From Burkholderiaceae bacterium (lineage in GTDB: Bacteria > Pseudomonadota > Gammaproteobacteria > Burkholderiales > Burkholderiaceae), in contig JAGOEY010000031.1 of NCBI GenBank assembly GCA_017997515.1, forward strand, positions 1 through 12,755: DNA of 12,755 nt. The letters are read 5' to 3'. A program made the translations under genes and the position numbers. How positions within the stretch are numbered: position 1 is the stretch's first letter; each line of letters starts with the position of its first letter. The notes beneath the pieces are model-generated. The model worked only from the letters and a program-made list of their open reading frames with translations, did no database searches and was not told where the DNA came from. Positions 1 through 6,765 of the stretch are shown one piece after another.

Positions 1-513
1 GTCACGCACACCGTCCAGCACTGCGGGCACGGTCGAGAAATCAGCCCCCGGTTTGCCGTCGTCCAGCACTTCGGCGGGGCGGGTAAAGGCTGCGGCCTCG
101 GTGGCGGGGTTGAGTGTGGGGTCGGCAAACAGTTTGTCGGCCAGCGGCTCGATGCCGAACTCGCGGGCAATCTGGCCCTTGGTGCGGCGTTTTTGCTTAA
201 ACGGCAGGTAGATGTCTTCCAGCTCTTGTTTGGTCGGTGCGCTGGCAATGGCGATACGCAGCGCATCGGTGAGTTTGCCCTGCTCGTCAATGGCCTTAAA
301 AACCGCCTCGCGCCGGTCTTCCAGCTCGCGCAGGTACGACAAGCGCGCCTCCAGCTCGCGCAGCTGGATGTCGTCCAGCCCGTTGGTCACTTCCTTGCGG
401 TAACGGGCGATAAAAGGCACGGTGGCCCCACCGTCGAGCAACTCCACCGCAGCAGTGACCTGCTGCTCGGTCACTTTGATTTCAGAGGCGATCTGGCGAA
501 TGATTTTCTGCAT
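1..513 (-). CDS. tex: Tex, RNA-binding transcription accessory protein (N-terminal part, cut by window edge)
   Basis: The reverse strand reads 171 codons from ATG at 513 to the window edge with no stop. The protein begins MQKIIRQIASEIKV and continues through VPFIARYRKEVTNGLDD (about residues 32-48), LSYLRELEDRREA and LEDIYLPFKQKRRTKGQIA. These closely match the N-terminal domain of bacterial Tex as I recall the E. coli protein. Tex is a cytoplasmic nucleic-acid-binding protein of roughly 770-800 residues, with a helical N-terminal region, a YqgF-like domain, helix-hairpin-helix motifs and a C-terminal S1 domain; only the first part is visible here. An in-frame TAG lies a few codons after the divergent spacer begins, and ATG 513 is the first start after it. 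No good ribosome-binding sequence precedes it. It is transcribed away from trhO. Confidence 0.93.
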   Translation of the reverse strand, partial: MQKIIRQIASEIKVTEQQVTAAVELLDGGATVPFIARYRKEVTNGLDDIQLRELEARLSYLRELEDRREAVFKAIDEQGKLTDALRIAIASAPTKQELEDIYLPFKQKRRTKGQIAREFGIEPLADKLFADPTLNPATEAAAFTRPAEVLDDGKPGADFSTVPAVLDGVRD

Positions 514-808
514 GTCCGGGGGCTGAACTGGGTGAAAGCGGGCGAGTGTGCCATAGCGAAGGCGCTACCCGCGCTGGAAAACCTGGAAGGACGGCGTGGT
601 GCTGCACCGGGTTCGCCAATCGCTGGCCTGGCGCGCGGTGCGGCGGCTCAAAGCCGGTACCAAACGCACTGTTCGGCGCTGGAGGTCTGGCAGGCGGCTG
701 CGCAGTTAACGCATTTGCTACTTTATTTATAGCTGATAGCGCAATAGCAGCGGGCGCTGGAGGCTATTTTATGCCTTAAAATGGACCATTTCGCCATCTA
801 CCGCCCCA
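514..808. other. Divergent intergenic spacer between tex and trhO
   Basis: This 295-bp spacer must hold the promoters for tex (leftward) and trhO (rightward). I could not assign a convincing -35/-10 pair for either. The left two thirds is GC-rich and holds a stop-free, Arg-rich plus frame (557-709) without an ATG, which may be a gene remnant or chance. The AT-rich right end is an interspersed repeat (716-781). A TATAAA sequence on the minus strand near 726-731 lies in that repeat, but no matching -35 element was seen. Confidence 0.6.
716..781 (+). repeat. Interspersed intergenic repeat, copy 1 (about 65 bp, hairpin-forming)
   Basis: An AT-rich head (TGCTACTTTATTTATAGC) leads into a GC-rich core and ends in CTTAAAA. 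Internal symmetry gives a two-part stem: ATAGC pairs with GCTAT and AGCGC pairs with GCGCT, around an 11-nt loop, with 4-nt internal loops on each side. The second copy at 5290-5356 has the same orientation and shares, in order, ATAGCTG, GCGC, GCAGCG, GCGCT, GAGGC, ATTT and CTTAAAA. Short repeats of this kind are, as I recall, common between genes in Comamonadaceae. It ends 27 bp before the trhO start codon, so it may lie in the trhO leader. Confidence 0.75.
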
Positions 809-1750
809 ATGGCCCAGCCCTTTCTCACCGCCGCGTTTTACCGTTTTGTCACGCTGGACGACACCCCTGCCCTGCGCACCAACCTGCTGGCCCAGTGCGC
901 CACGCACCAGGTCAAGGGCAACGTGCTGCTGGCGACCGAAGGTATCAACGGCACCATCGCAGGCCCGGTGGACGGTGTGCGTGCGGTGCTGGCCTGGCTG
1001 AAGCACGACCCGCGTCTGGCGGCGCTGCAGCACAAAGAAGCATTGGGCACACGCGACCCGTTCTACCGCATGAAGGTCAGCCTGAAGCGCGAGATCGTCA
1101 CCCTGGGTGTGCCCGACGTACAACCCGCCAAAAACGCCGGCACCTATGTGTCGCCCGATGAGTGGAACCAGCTGATCCGCCAGCCCGACGTGGTGGTGGT
1201 GGACACGCGCAACGACTACGAGGTGGCAATTGGCACTTTTCAGGGGGCCATCGACCCAGGCACCCGCAGCTTCAGCGAACTGCCGCAGTGGGTGGAACAC
1301 AACCAGACGCTGCTGCGCGGCAAGGCCAAGGTGGCCATGTTCTGCACCGGGGGTATCCGCTGCGAAAAGTCCACCGCCTACCTGCGCCACTTGGGGTATG
1401 ACGAGGTCTACCATCTGGACGGCGGCATCCTCAAATACCTCGAAACCGTGCCTGCAGACGAGAGCCTGTGGCAAGGCGAATGTTTTGTGTTCGACGAACG
1501 GGTGGCCGTGGGCCACGGCCTGCAGCCCGGCCATTACGCGCTGTGCCGCTCGTGCCGCCTGCCGCTGAGCGCCGAAGACCAGGCATCCCCGCTGTTTGTC
1601 GCAGGGGTCAGCTGCCCGCATTGCCATGGCAACACCACAGACACCCAAAAACAGGCCTACGCCGAACGCCAACGCCAGATGGAGCTTGCCGCCGAGCGCG
1701 ACCAGACCCACGTGGGACAGCGACTGTCGACACCGGGCCACGAGTGTTGA
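809..1750 (+). CDS. trhO: TrhO (YceA family) rhodanese-like tRNA uridine-34 hydroxylase
   Basis: This is a 313-residue cytoplasmic protein of the TrhO/YceA family. Members perform oxygen-dependent hydroxylation of uridine 34 in the tRNA wobble position, the first step towards 5-carboxymethoxy- or methoxyuridine. The N-terminal domain contains KGNVLLATEGINGTIAG (36-52) and FYRMKVSLKREIVTLG (85-100). The rhodanese domain spans roughly 120-220, with VVDTRNDYEVAIGTF and the active loop CTGGIRCEKS; C179 is the expected catalytic cysteine and C185 follows. HLDGGILKYLE (202-212) is also typical. Two CxxC pairs near the C terminus (C246/C249 and C269/C272) look like a zinc ribbon. The length fits the family. 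Start ATG 809 gives the conserved N terminus, though no clear ribosome-binding site precedes it. The 3' end overlaps the next gene. Confidence 0.95.
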   Translation: MAQPFLTAAFYRFVTLDDTPALRTNLLAQCATHQVKGNVLLATEGINGTIAGPVDGVRAVLAWLKHDPRLAALQHKEALGTRDPFYRMKVSLKREIVTLGVPDVQPAKNAGTYVSPDEWNQLIRQPDVVVVDTRNDYEVAIGTFQGAIDPGTRSFSELPQWVEHNQTLLRGKAKVAMFCTGGIRCEKSTAYLRHLGYDEVYHLDGGILKYLETVPADESLWQGECFVFDERVAVGHGLQPGHYALCRSCRLPLSAEDQASPLFVAGVSCPHCHGNTTDTQKQAYAERQRQMELAAERDQTHVGQRLSTPGHEC

Positions 1751-2391
1751 GCGCCCTGCCCGTTCTGTATTCGTTCCGCCGCTGCCCCTACGCCATGCGG
1801 GCGCGTATGGCGCTGTGGGCCAGTGGCCAGACCTGTGAATTACGCGAGGTGGTGCTGCGCGACAAACCGGCGGAGCTGCTGGCCGCGTCACCCAAAGGCA
1901 CGGTGCCGGTGTTGGTGCTGGCTGACGGCACGGTGATTGAGCAGAGCCTGGACATCATGCGCTGGGCCTTGGGGCGCAATGACCCGATGCGCTGGCTGGA
2001 GCCGGGGCTGGATGCGATGCTGGCGCTGGTGGCTGAGTGCGACGGTGATTTCAAACACCATCTGGATCGCACCAAATATCCACAGCGGTATGCCGATGCA
2101 GACATGCCTACACACCGGGCTCAAGCGGGTGAATTTGTGTCCCGGCTGGAAGCGCGGCTGCAAGTGTCTCGCTGTCTTTTTGCCGACCACCCTGCCCTGG
2201 CCGATTTTGCGATTGCACCCTTTGTGCGGCAGTACGCGCAGGTGGATGCGGCGTGGTTTGCTGCGCAGCCATGGCCGCGTATGCAGACATGGCTGGCAGA
2301 GTTGCAGGCCAGCGCGGTCTGGAGCCGGGTGATGGACAAATACCCGCAGTGGGTGGCGGGTGCACCGTCGGTGCTTTTCCCGCCAGCGTGA
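1744..2391 (+). CDS. Glutathione S-transferase-like protein with CPYA motif
   Basis: This is a cytoplasmic GST-superfamily protein of about 215 residues. The N-terminal thioredoxin-like domain begins LPVLYSFRRCPYAMRARMAL, with C14 (CPYA) at the usual redox or thiolation position, as in glutaredoxin-2 or omega-like enzymes. A cis-proline (TVPV, P55) and EQSLDI (66-71), which normally bind glutathione, follow. The rest is an alpha-helical C-terminal domain ending PQWVAGAPSVLFPPA. No ATG fits: the first in-frame ATG (1795) would remove CPYA. GTG 1744 or TTG 1747 are the plausible starts, both overlapping the trhO stop (GTGTTGA), which implies translational coupling. A disulfide reductase or dehydroascorbate-type activity is possible; the substrate is unknown. 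Confidence 0.85.
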   Translation: MLSALPVLYSFRRCPYAMRARMALWASGQTCELREVVLRDKPAELLAASPKGTVPVLVLADGTVIEQSLDIMRWALGRNDPMRWLEPGLDAMLALVAECDGDFKHHLDRTKYPQRYADADMPTHRAQAGEFVSRLEARLQVSRCLFADHPALADFAIAPFVRQYAQVDAAWFAAQPWPRMQTWLAELQASAVWSRVMDKYPQWVAGAPSVLFPPA

Positions 2392-2394
2392 GGC

Positions 2395-3300
2395 TTACGC
2401 CGCCCGCAGCTGCGCCCGCAGCGCTTCCCCAATCTCCGGCCGCGCCAGGAACGGGTCTGCCGGGTTGGTCACAGACACAATGTTCTCCATCCGGCTCTGC
2501 ACATTCCCCAGCGCCTTGGGGTGGCTGAACACGTAGAACTGGTTGGCGCTGATGGCGTCGAACACGCGGTGGGCGATTTCGCCTGCGGTGATCTTGCCGC
2601 TGCTCACCGCCTTGTTGCTCATGGCCTGGCCGATGAGCTGGCTTTTGGTCAGCTGCGCAGCCTGGGGTGCATCCTGGCGGTTGCGCTCGCTGCTGGTGAT
2701 GCCGGTGGGCACAAAGTACGGGCACAACAGGCTGGCACCGATCTGGTCGGTCACCAGATTCAGGTCGTGGTACAGGGTTTCGGTCAGGCTCACCACGGCT
2801 GCCTTGGCGGCGTTGTAGATGCCCATGTTGGGGGCGGTCAGCAGCCCGGCCATACTCGCGGTGTTGGTGATGTGGCCGCGGTAGCTGGGGTCTTTGGCTG
2901 CGGCCTCCAGCATCATCGGGGTGAACAGGCGCACGCCGTGCACCACACCCATCAGGTCCACACCCAGCACCCAGTCCCAGTCGGCGACCGAGTTCTCCCA
3001 CACCAGGCCACCTGCGCCCACCCCGGCGTTGTTGAAGACAAAGTGCGGCGCGCCAAAACGCGCCTTCACATCGGCAGCTAGTTGCTCCATTTGGGCGGCG
3101 TTGGACACATCGACCTTGCGTGCCAGCACCTGGGCACCGGCGGCTTCCATCTCGGCCTGCGCCGCATCGAGCGCGTCTTGCTGCACGTCCACCAGCACCA
3201 GGTGCATGCCCCGTGCCGCGCCAATACGCGCACATTCCAGGCCAAAGCCCGAGCCTGCGCCGGTGAGTACGGCGGTTTTTCCCACGAAATCCTGGATCAT
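2395..3300 (-). CDS. Short-chain dehydrogenase/reductase (SDR), 301 aa
   Basis: This is a classical SDR with a Rossmann nucleotide-binding motif TGAGSGFG (13-20). D38 at the end of beta-2 (LVLVDVQ) suggests NAD preference. Also present are NNAG (90-93), active-site S149 (NTASMAG), Y162 and K166 (YNAAK), and CPYFVPTGI after the active site. It likely oxidises or reduces an alcohol/ketone pair in the cytoplasm; the substrate cannot be read from sequence. The C-terminal 60 residues extend beyond the usual 250-residue core. It is the last gene of the minus-strand cluster, and its ATG overlaps the stop of the upstream GST-like gene (ATGA, 3297-3300). Its stop codon lies 3 bp from the stop of the converging plus-strand gene. 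Confidence 0.92.
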   Translation of the reverse strand: MIQDFVGKTAVLTGAGSGFGLECARIGAARGMHLVLVDVQQDALDAAQAEMEAAGAQVLARKVDVSNAAQMEQLAADVKARFGAPHFVFNNAGVGAGGLVWENSVADWDWVLGVDLMGVVHGVRLFTPMMLEAAAKDPSYRGHITNTASMAGLLTAPNMGIYNAAKAAVVSLTETLYHDLNLVTDQIGASLLCPYFVPTGITSSERNRQDAPQAAQLTKSQLIGQAMSNKAVSSGKITAGEIAHRVFDAISANQFYVFSHPKALGNVQSRMENIVSVTNPADPFLARPEIGEALRAQLRAA

Positions 3301-4241
3301 GCTGTTGCCTCTGCCTTTTTGAGTACGTAACCAATACGCGGGAAATGCACATGCACCGTGCCTGCACGCTCGTCGATGCGGCGCAGGGTGTAGTGGGTGC
3401 GGGTGGCGGCGACCAGTTCACCCTCGGTGGCCTCGGGGCCAAAACTTTCGGCGGCCACGGTGACTAGGCTGCCCAGCGCAATACCGTGGTCGTCCTGGAA
3501 GGTGCTGTCGGTCAGCAGTGTGTGGGGCGTGGACGCTGCCGCCACGGCAATGGCGTCTGCCGCGTTGAATTTTTCCATGGTGCCGTGGCCGATGGCGGCC
3601 ATACGCGCCATCCAGTCCACCACCGCCGGGGTCAGGTCGAGGATGCCCGCCACCGACGGCGTGCGCGTGCGGGTGAACCACAGCGGGTGGTAACACGCAA
3701 AGTCGGCCACCGTGGGCACCGCGCCCAGCAGAAAGGGCTGGTCGTCCAGCATGTCGGACAGGCGGCGCAGGTAGGACTTGTAGGCCGCGGCGGCATCGGC
3801 CGGGCGCAGCCGGGTCATGCTGCCACTCATCGCCCGCCGGTCGTCGCTGAAGGCTTTGGCCACCTCGGGTGGTGTGTTGCCAAACATGTCGGCCGCGCCC
3901 TTGGGCCCGAGGTTGTAGGCCATGGCGGCCCAGAACAGAGTGCTGTCGGCCCATTGCGCCAGAGTGCGCGCCAGGCCTTTGCCAGGCTCGGGGTACAGCG
4001 ATGGTGTGGGGGCCAGATGCTCCAACACGTCACAAATCAACGATGTGTCGCAGTAGATGTCGGCACCGATCTGCAGGATCGGCGTCTTGCGGTAGCCGCC
4101 GGTCAGTGCCTGCACGTCGGGCTTGGGCATGATTTGCGGAATCACTACCGACTTCCAGGCCAGGTTTTTGTAGCCCAGCACCAGGCGGATTTTTTCCGCA
4201 AAGGGGGAGCTGGGGTAGTGGTGCAGGATCAGGTCAGACAT
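3297..4241 (-). CDS. Glutathione S-transferase family protein with C-terminal extension, 314 aa
   Basis: The N-terminal thioredoxin-like domain begins MSDLILHHYPSSPFAEKIRL, with a serine pair (S11/S12) at the catalytic position, a cis-proline in TPILQI (P54) and DTS (65-67) for glutathione binding. The helical domain runs to about residue 215 and includes QPFLLGAVPTVADFACY, typical of the GST C-terminal fold. A further 90-100 residues follow (beginning TPHTLLTDSTFQDDHG) and look like a separate small beta-rich domain, making the protein much longer than a usual 200-230 residue GST. The start has AAGGA upstream, formed in part by the stop of the preceding gene 11 bp away. Its 3' end overlaps the SDR gene by 4 bp. 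Glutathione conjugation or thiol exchange on an electrophile is likely; the substrate is unknown. Confidence 0.87.
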   Translation of the reverse strand: MSDLILHHYPSSPFAEKIRLVLGYKNLAWKSVVIPQIMPKPDVQALTGGYRKTPILQIGADIYCDTSLICDVLEHLAPTPSLYPEPGKGLARTLAQWADSTLFWAAMAYNLGPKGAADMFGNTPPEVAKAFSDDRRAMSGSMTRLRPADAAAAYKSYLRRLSDMLDDQPFLLGAVPTVADFACYHPLWFTRTRTPSVAGILDLTPAVVDWMARMAAIGHGTMEKFNAADAIAVAAASTPHTLLTDSTFQDDHGIALGSLVTVAAESFGPEATEGELVAATRTHYTLRRIDERAGTVHVHFPRIGYVLKKAEATA

Positions 4242-4252
4242 GGTGTGTGTCC

Positions 4253-5269
4253 TTAAACCAGTTTCACGAGTTGCTTGCCGAAGTTCTTGCCTTTGAGCAG
4301 GCCGAGGAAGGCCTCGGGCGCGGCGGCCAGCCCCTGGGCGATGGACTCACGCGGGCGCAGCTTGCCTGTTGCCACCAGCGCACCCAGCTCGGCCAGGGCT
4401 TCGGGCCAGACTTCCATGTGCTCGCTGACGATAAAACCTTCGAGTTTGAGGCGGCTGATCAGGAACAGCGCCGGGTTGGCCAGCGGCAGTGGTGCGCCGT
4501 CGTAGCCCGCGATCATCCCGCACAGGGCGATACGGCCAAAGGCGTTCATACGCAGCAGCACGGCGTCAAAAATATAGCCGCCAACGTTCTCAAAATAACC
4601 GTCGATGCCGTTCGGGCAGGCTTCCTTCAATGCGGTGGCCATGGTCTTCACATCGGGGTGCTGCTTGTAGTCGATACAGGCGTCAAAGCCCAGTTCGTCC
4701 GTCACGTAGGCGCACTTGTCCGGCCCACCGGCAATGCCCACCACCCGGCAGCCACGGGCCTTGGCCAGCGCACCAAACGCACTGCCCACCGCGCCACTGG
4801 CGGCGGTGATGACCACCGTCTCACCCGCCTTGGGGTTGATGATCTTGACCAGGCCGTACCAGGCGGTCACCCCGGGCATACCCACTGCACCGAGGTAATG
4901 CGACAGCGGCACGTGGGTGGTGTCCACCTTCTTCAGCGAGCCCGGCACCGACGCATCCACCACGCTGTACTGCTGCCAGCCGCCAAAACCCACAACCTTG
5001 TCACCCACGGCGTATTTGGGGTGCTGGCTCTCGACCACCTCCCCCACCGTGCCGCCCTGGAACACCTGGCCCACGGGCTGCGCGGCGGCATAACTCTTGG
5101 AGTCGTTCATACGACCGCGCATGTACGGGTCCAGGCTCATGTAATGGTGGCGCACCAGCACTTCGTTGGGCTTGAGTGGTGCGGTCTCAGACGTCACCAG
5201 TTTGAAATTGCTGGCCACGGCTTCGCCCTGGGGGCGGTTGTCGAGAATGATTTGCTGGTTGGTGGGCAT
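4253..5269 (-). CDS. Zinc-free NADP-dependent oxidoreductase (PTGR/CurA-like medium-chain family)
   Basis: This 338-residue cytoplasmic protein belongs to the leukotriene B4 12-hydroxydehydrogenase / curcumin-reductase branch of the medium-chain reductases, which reduce the C=C bond of alpha,beta-unsaturated ketones or aldehydes with NADPH. Diagnostic stretches are YMSLDPYMRGRM (43-54), GMPGVTAWYGL (130-140), the nucleotide loop AASGAVGS (156-163), GIDGYFENVGG and LCGMIAGYDG. It lacks the cysteine-rich structural zinc loop of alcohol dehydrogenases. A strong ribosome-binding site (CAGGAGG, 5273-5279) lies just upstream of the ATG. It follows the thioesterase gene after an 87-bp spacer filled largely by an interspersed repeat, and precedes the GST-like gene by 11 bp. 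An enone product of this enzyme or its substrate could also be a GST substrate, but that is inference. Confidence 0.92.
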   Translation of the reverse strand: MPTNQQIILDNRPQGEAVASNFKLVTSETAPLKPNEVLVRHHYMSLDPYMRGRMNDSKSYAAAQPVGQVFQGGTVGEVVESQHPKYAVGDKVVGFGGWQQYSVVDASVPGSLKKVDTTHVPLSHYLGAVGMPGVTAWYGLVKIINPKAGETVVITAASGAVGSAFGALAKARGCRVVGIAGGPDKCAYVTDELGFDACIDYKQHPDVKTMATALKEACPNGIDGYFENVGGYIFDAVLLRMNAFGRIALCGMIAGYDGAPLPLANPALFLISRLKLEGFIVSEHMEVWPEALAELGALVATGKLRPRESIAQGLAAAPEAFLGLLKGKNFGKQLVKLV

Positions 5270-5289
5270 GGTGCCTCCTGGAAGGTGTG

Positions 5290-5356
5290 GTTACTACAAT
5301 TTTGATAGCTGCTTGCGCTTATGCAGCGTGCGCTAGAGGCCAATTTGGCTTAAAAA
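5290..5356 (+). repeat. Interspersed intergenic repeat, copy 2
   Basis: This is the same element and orientation as copy 1 at 716-781: GTTACTACAATTTTGATAGC head, core with TGCGC and GCGCTAGAGG, then CTTAAAA. The stem is weaker than in copy 1: GCGC pairs with GCGC, and the outer arm (GATAGC against GCCAA) is degraded. It lies inside the minus-strand cluster, directly beyond the thioesterase stop codon and 20 bp before the next gene, and is antisense to that transcript. It could affect transcript stability or coupling at this junction. Confidence 0.75.
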
Positions 5357-5770
5357 TCAATCGGTTTTCAGCGGCGCTGCGCTGGATTCGGCCTCGCGCC
5401 GCATGTACTTGAAGGTGCCGGTGGCATGGGCACACACCCGGCCTTCGGCGTCGAGGATGCGGCCTTCGGTAAACGCCATCGACTTCGTGCGGTGCAGCAG
5501 CTGCCCCACTCCGCGCAGCGGGCCACGTGCGGGCTGCAAAAAGCTGGTCTTCATCTCGATGGTCACCACACCCATGTCGGGTGTCACGCTGCGGGCCGCC
5601 GTGGCCATGGTCACGTCCAGCAGCGTCATCGACGCGCCGCCGTGGGTCACGTGGAACGAGTTGAGGTGCTCCGGCGCGGGGGTGTAGAGGATCTCCGACT
5701 GACCGCCTTCGAAGCGCACCAGCTCGAAGCCCAGCAGCGTGACAAAGGGGATTTCAACGCCAAAGCTCAT
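5357..5770 (-). CDS. PaaI-family hotdog-fold thioesterase, 137 aa
   Basis: This small cytoplasmic protein has the single hotdog domain of PaaI/YbgC-type acyl-CoA thioesterases. The signature helix region reads HVTHGGASMTLLDVTMATAA (40-59), with H43-G44-G45 and D52 at positions used for substrate binding and catalysis in the family. The following strands TIEMKTSFLQPARG and CAHATGTFKYMRR complete the fold. It should hydrolyse an acyl-CoA thioester, probably as a tetramer; chain or aryl specificity is not readable. The start has a purine-rich GAGAGAA upstream, which overlaps the stop of the upstream SDR gene 12 bp away, so the two are probably translated from one message. The tail after the domain (about 15 residues) is hydrophilic. 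Confidence 0.9.
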   Translation of the reverse strand: MSFGVEIPFVTLLGFELVRFEGGQSEILYTPAPEHLNSFHVTHGGASMTLLDVTMATAARSVTPDMGVVTIEMKTSFLQPARGPLRGVGQLLHRTKSMAFTEGRILDAEGRVCAHATGTFKYMRREAESSAAPLKTD

Positions 5771-5782
5771 GGGTGTGTTCTC

Positions 5783-6574
5783 TCACGCACCGGTGACCAC
5801 ACTCACGCCGCCGTCCACCGCCAGCCACTGGCCAGTGATGTGCCGGCCTGCGTCGCTGGCGTACAGCAGCGTCAGGCCCTTGAGGTCTTCGTCACTGCCC
5901 AGGCGGCCCAGCGGCGCGTGGGACGCCATTTTTTCCTCGCCCAGGGTCTGGATCAGCACGGCGGCCATCTTGGTCATGAAGAAACCGGGGCAGATGGCGT
6001 TGACGTTGATGTTGTACTTGCCCCATTCGGCGGCCAGTGTTTTGGTGAACCCAATCACCGCCGTCTTCGACGTGTTGTAGGCAATGGTCTGCATCTCGGG
6101 CGGGTTGCCGTTGAGCCCGGCGATGGACGCGATGTTGATGATGCGGCCCGACTTGCGCGGGATCATGCTGGCCTTGGCCAGGTGCTGGCTCAGGATGAAG
6201 TAGCCCCGGATGTTGAGGTTCATCACCTTGTCCCAGGCAGCAACAGGGTGGTCTTCGGCTGGGGCACCCCAGCTGGCGCCGGCGTTGTTGACCAGGATGT
6301 CCACGTTTCCCATACGCTGCAGGGTCTCGTCGGCCAGGCGGCGGATGTCTTCTTCCTTGCCACAGTCGGCGGCGATCCAGCGGGCGTCGATGCCTGCGGC
6401 CTGCAGCTCGGCAGCGGCCTGCTCCAGGTCTTCGGCCTTGCGTGAACTCAGCAAAACACGGGCACCGGCCTCACCCAGCGCGTGGGCCATCTGCAGGCCC
6501 AGGCCGCGTGAGCCGCCGGTGACCAGGGCGGTTTTGCCGGTCAGGTCGAATAACTGTTGAACAGTGCGGGTCAT
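5783..6574 (-). CDS. Short-chain dehydrogenase/reductase (SDR), 263 aa
   Basis: This classical SDR carries TGGSRGLG (19-26) for nucleotide binding, with S44-R45 (LLSSRKAEDL) after beta-2 suggesting NADP(H) preference. It also has NNAG (96-99), catalytic S150 (NIASIAG), Y166 and K170 (YNTSK), NAICPGFF (192-199), and a C-terminal TGQWLAVDGGVS. The closing motif and length fit 3-oxoacyl-ACP reductase or gluconate-dehydrogenase-like SDRs. The frame stays open upstream, but ATG 6574 is preferred because AGGA lies about 7 bp before it and the protein then begins MTRTVQQLFDLTGKTALVTGG, the usual family start. It is the first gene of the minus-strand cluster and lies divergent from the response-regulator gene. 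Confidence 0.92.
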   Translation of the reverse strand: MTRTVQQLFDLTGKTALVTGGSRGLGLQMAHALGEAGARVLLSSRKAEDLEQAAAELQAAGIDARWIAADCGKEEDIRRLADETLQRMGNVDILVNNAGASWGAPAEDHPVAAWDKVMNLNIRGYFILSQHLAKASMIPRKSGRIINIASIAGLNGNPPEMQTIAYNTSKTAVIGFTKTLAAEWGKYNINVNAICPGFFMTKMAAVLIQTLGEEKMASHAPLGRLGSDEDLKGLTLLYASDAGRHITGQWLAVDGGVSVVTGA

Positions 6575-6765
6575 AGAGGGTCCTGGATTAAAAGAGGTGG
6601 GTAACGGCAACTCCGGAGATTCTGCCGCGTCGCTTATATGCGGGGCTGTCCCCATGGCGATAAGAGGCATGCACTGCTGCATCCGCGCAGGCCGCATCCC
6701 TCAAATGGGGGATCTTTGTTGCACGGCCTGGCGCTATGCTTGGGGTTAATTTCAGGATGTATGGC
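6575..6765. promoter_or_regulatory. Divergent promoter region, SDR cluster versus two-component genes
   Basis: This 191-bp spacer must contain the promoter of the leftward metabolic cluster and that of the rightward two-component genes. Two small inverted repeats are visible: GGGG-CTGT-CCCC at 6642-6653 and ATCCC-8 bp-GGGAT at 6696-6713. TATGCT at 6735-6740 and, on the minus strand, TATAAG near 6634-6639 resemble -10 elements, but neither has a good -35 element at normal spacing. The inverted repeats are candidate operators only. Confidence 0.4.

Noticed and set aside
716..781. Rho-independent terminator in repeat copy 1
   Set aside because: A stem is present, but it is interrupted by internal loops and the next gene on the same strand starts 27 bp later; the second copy sits in a different context with a weak stem.
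776..1891. A 371-codon minus-strand frame opposite trhO
   Set aside because: It is fully antisense to trhO with no recognisable domain, and trhO motifs explain the sequence.
2108..3442. A 444-codon minus-strand frame spanning parts of three genes
   Set aside because: It crosses gene boundaries in another frame of the SDR gene, and its Arg/Gly/Pro-rich composition is typical of an off-frame reading.
4247..5305. A 352-codon plus-strand open frame opposite the NADP-dependent oxidoreductase gene
   Set aside because: It mirrors a well-supported gene, has no family motifs and lacks a ribosome-binding site; it is a shadow frame.
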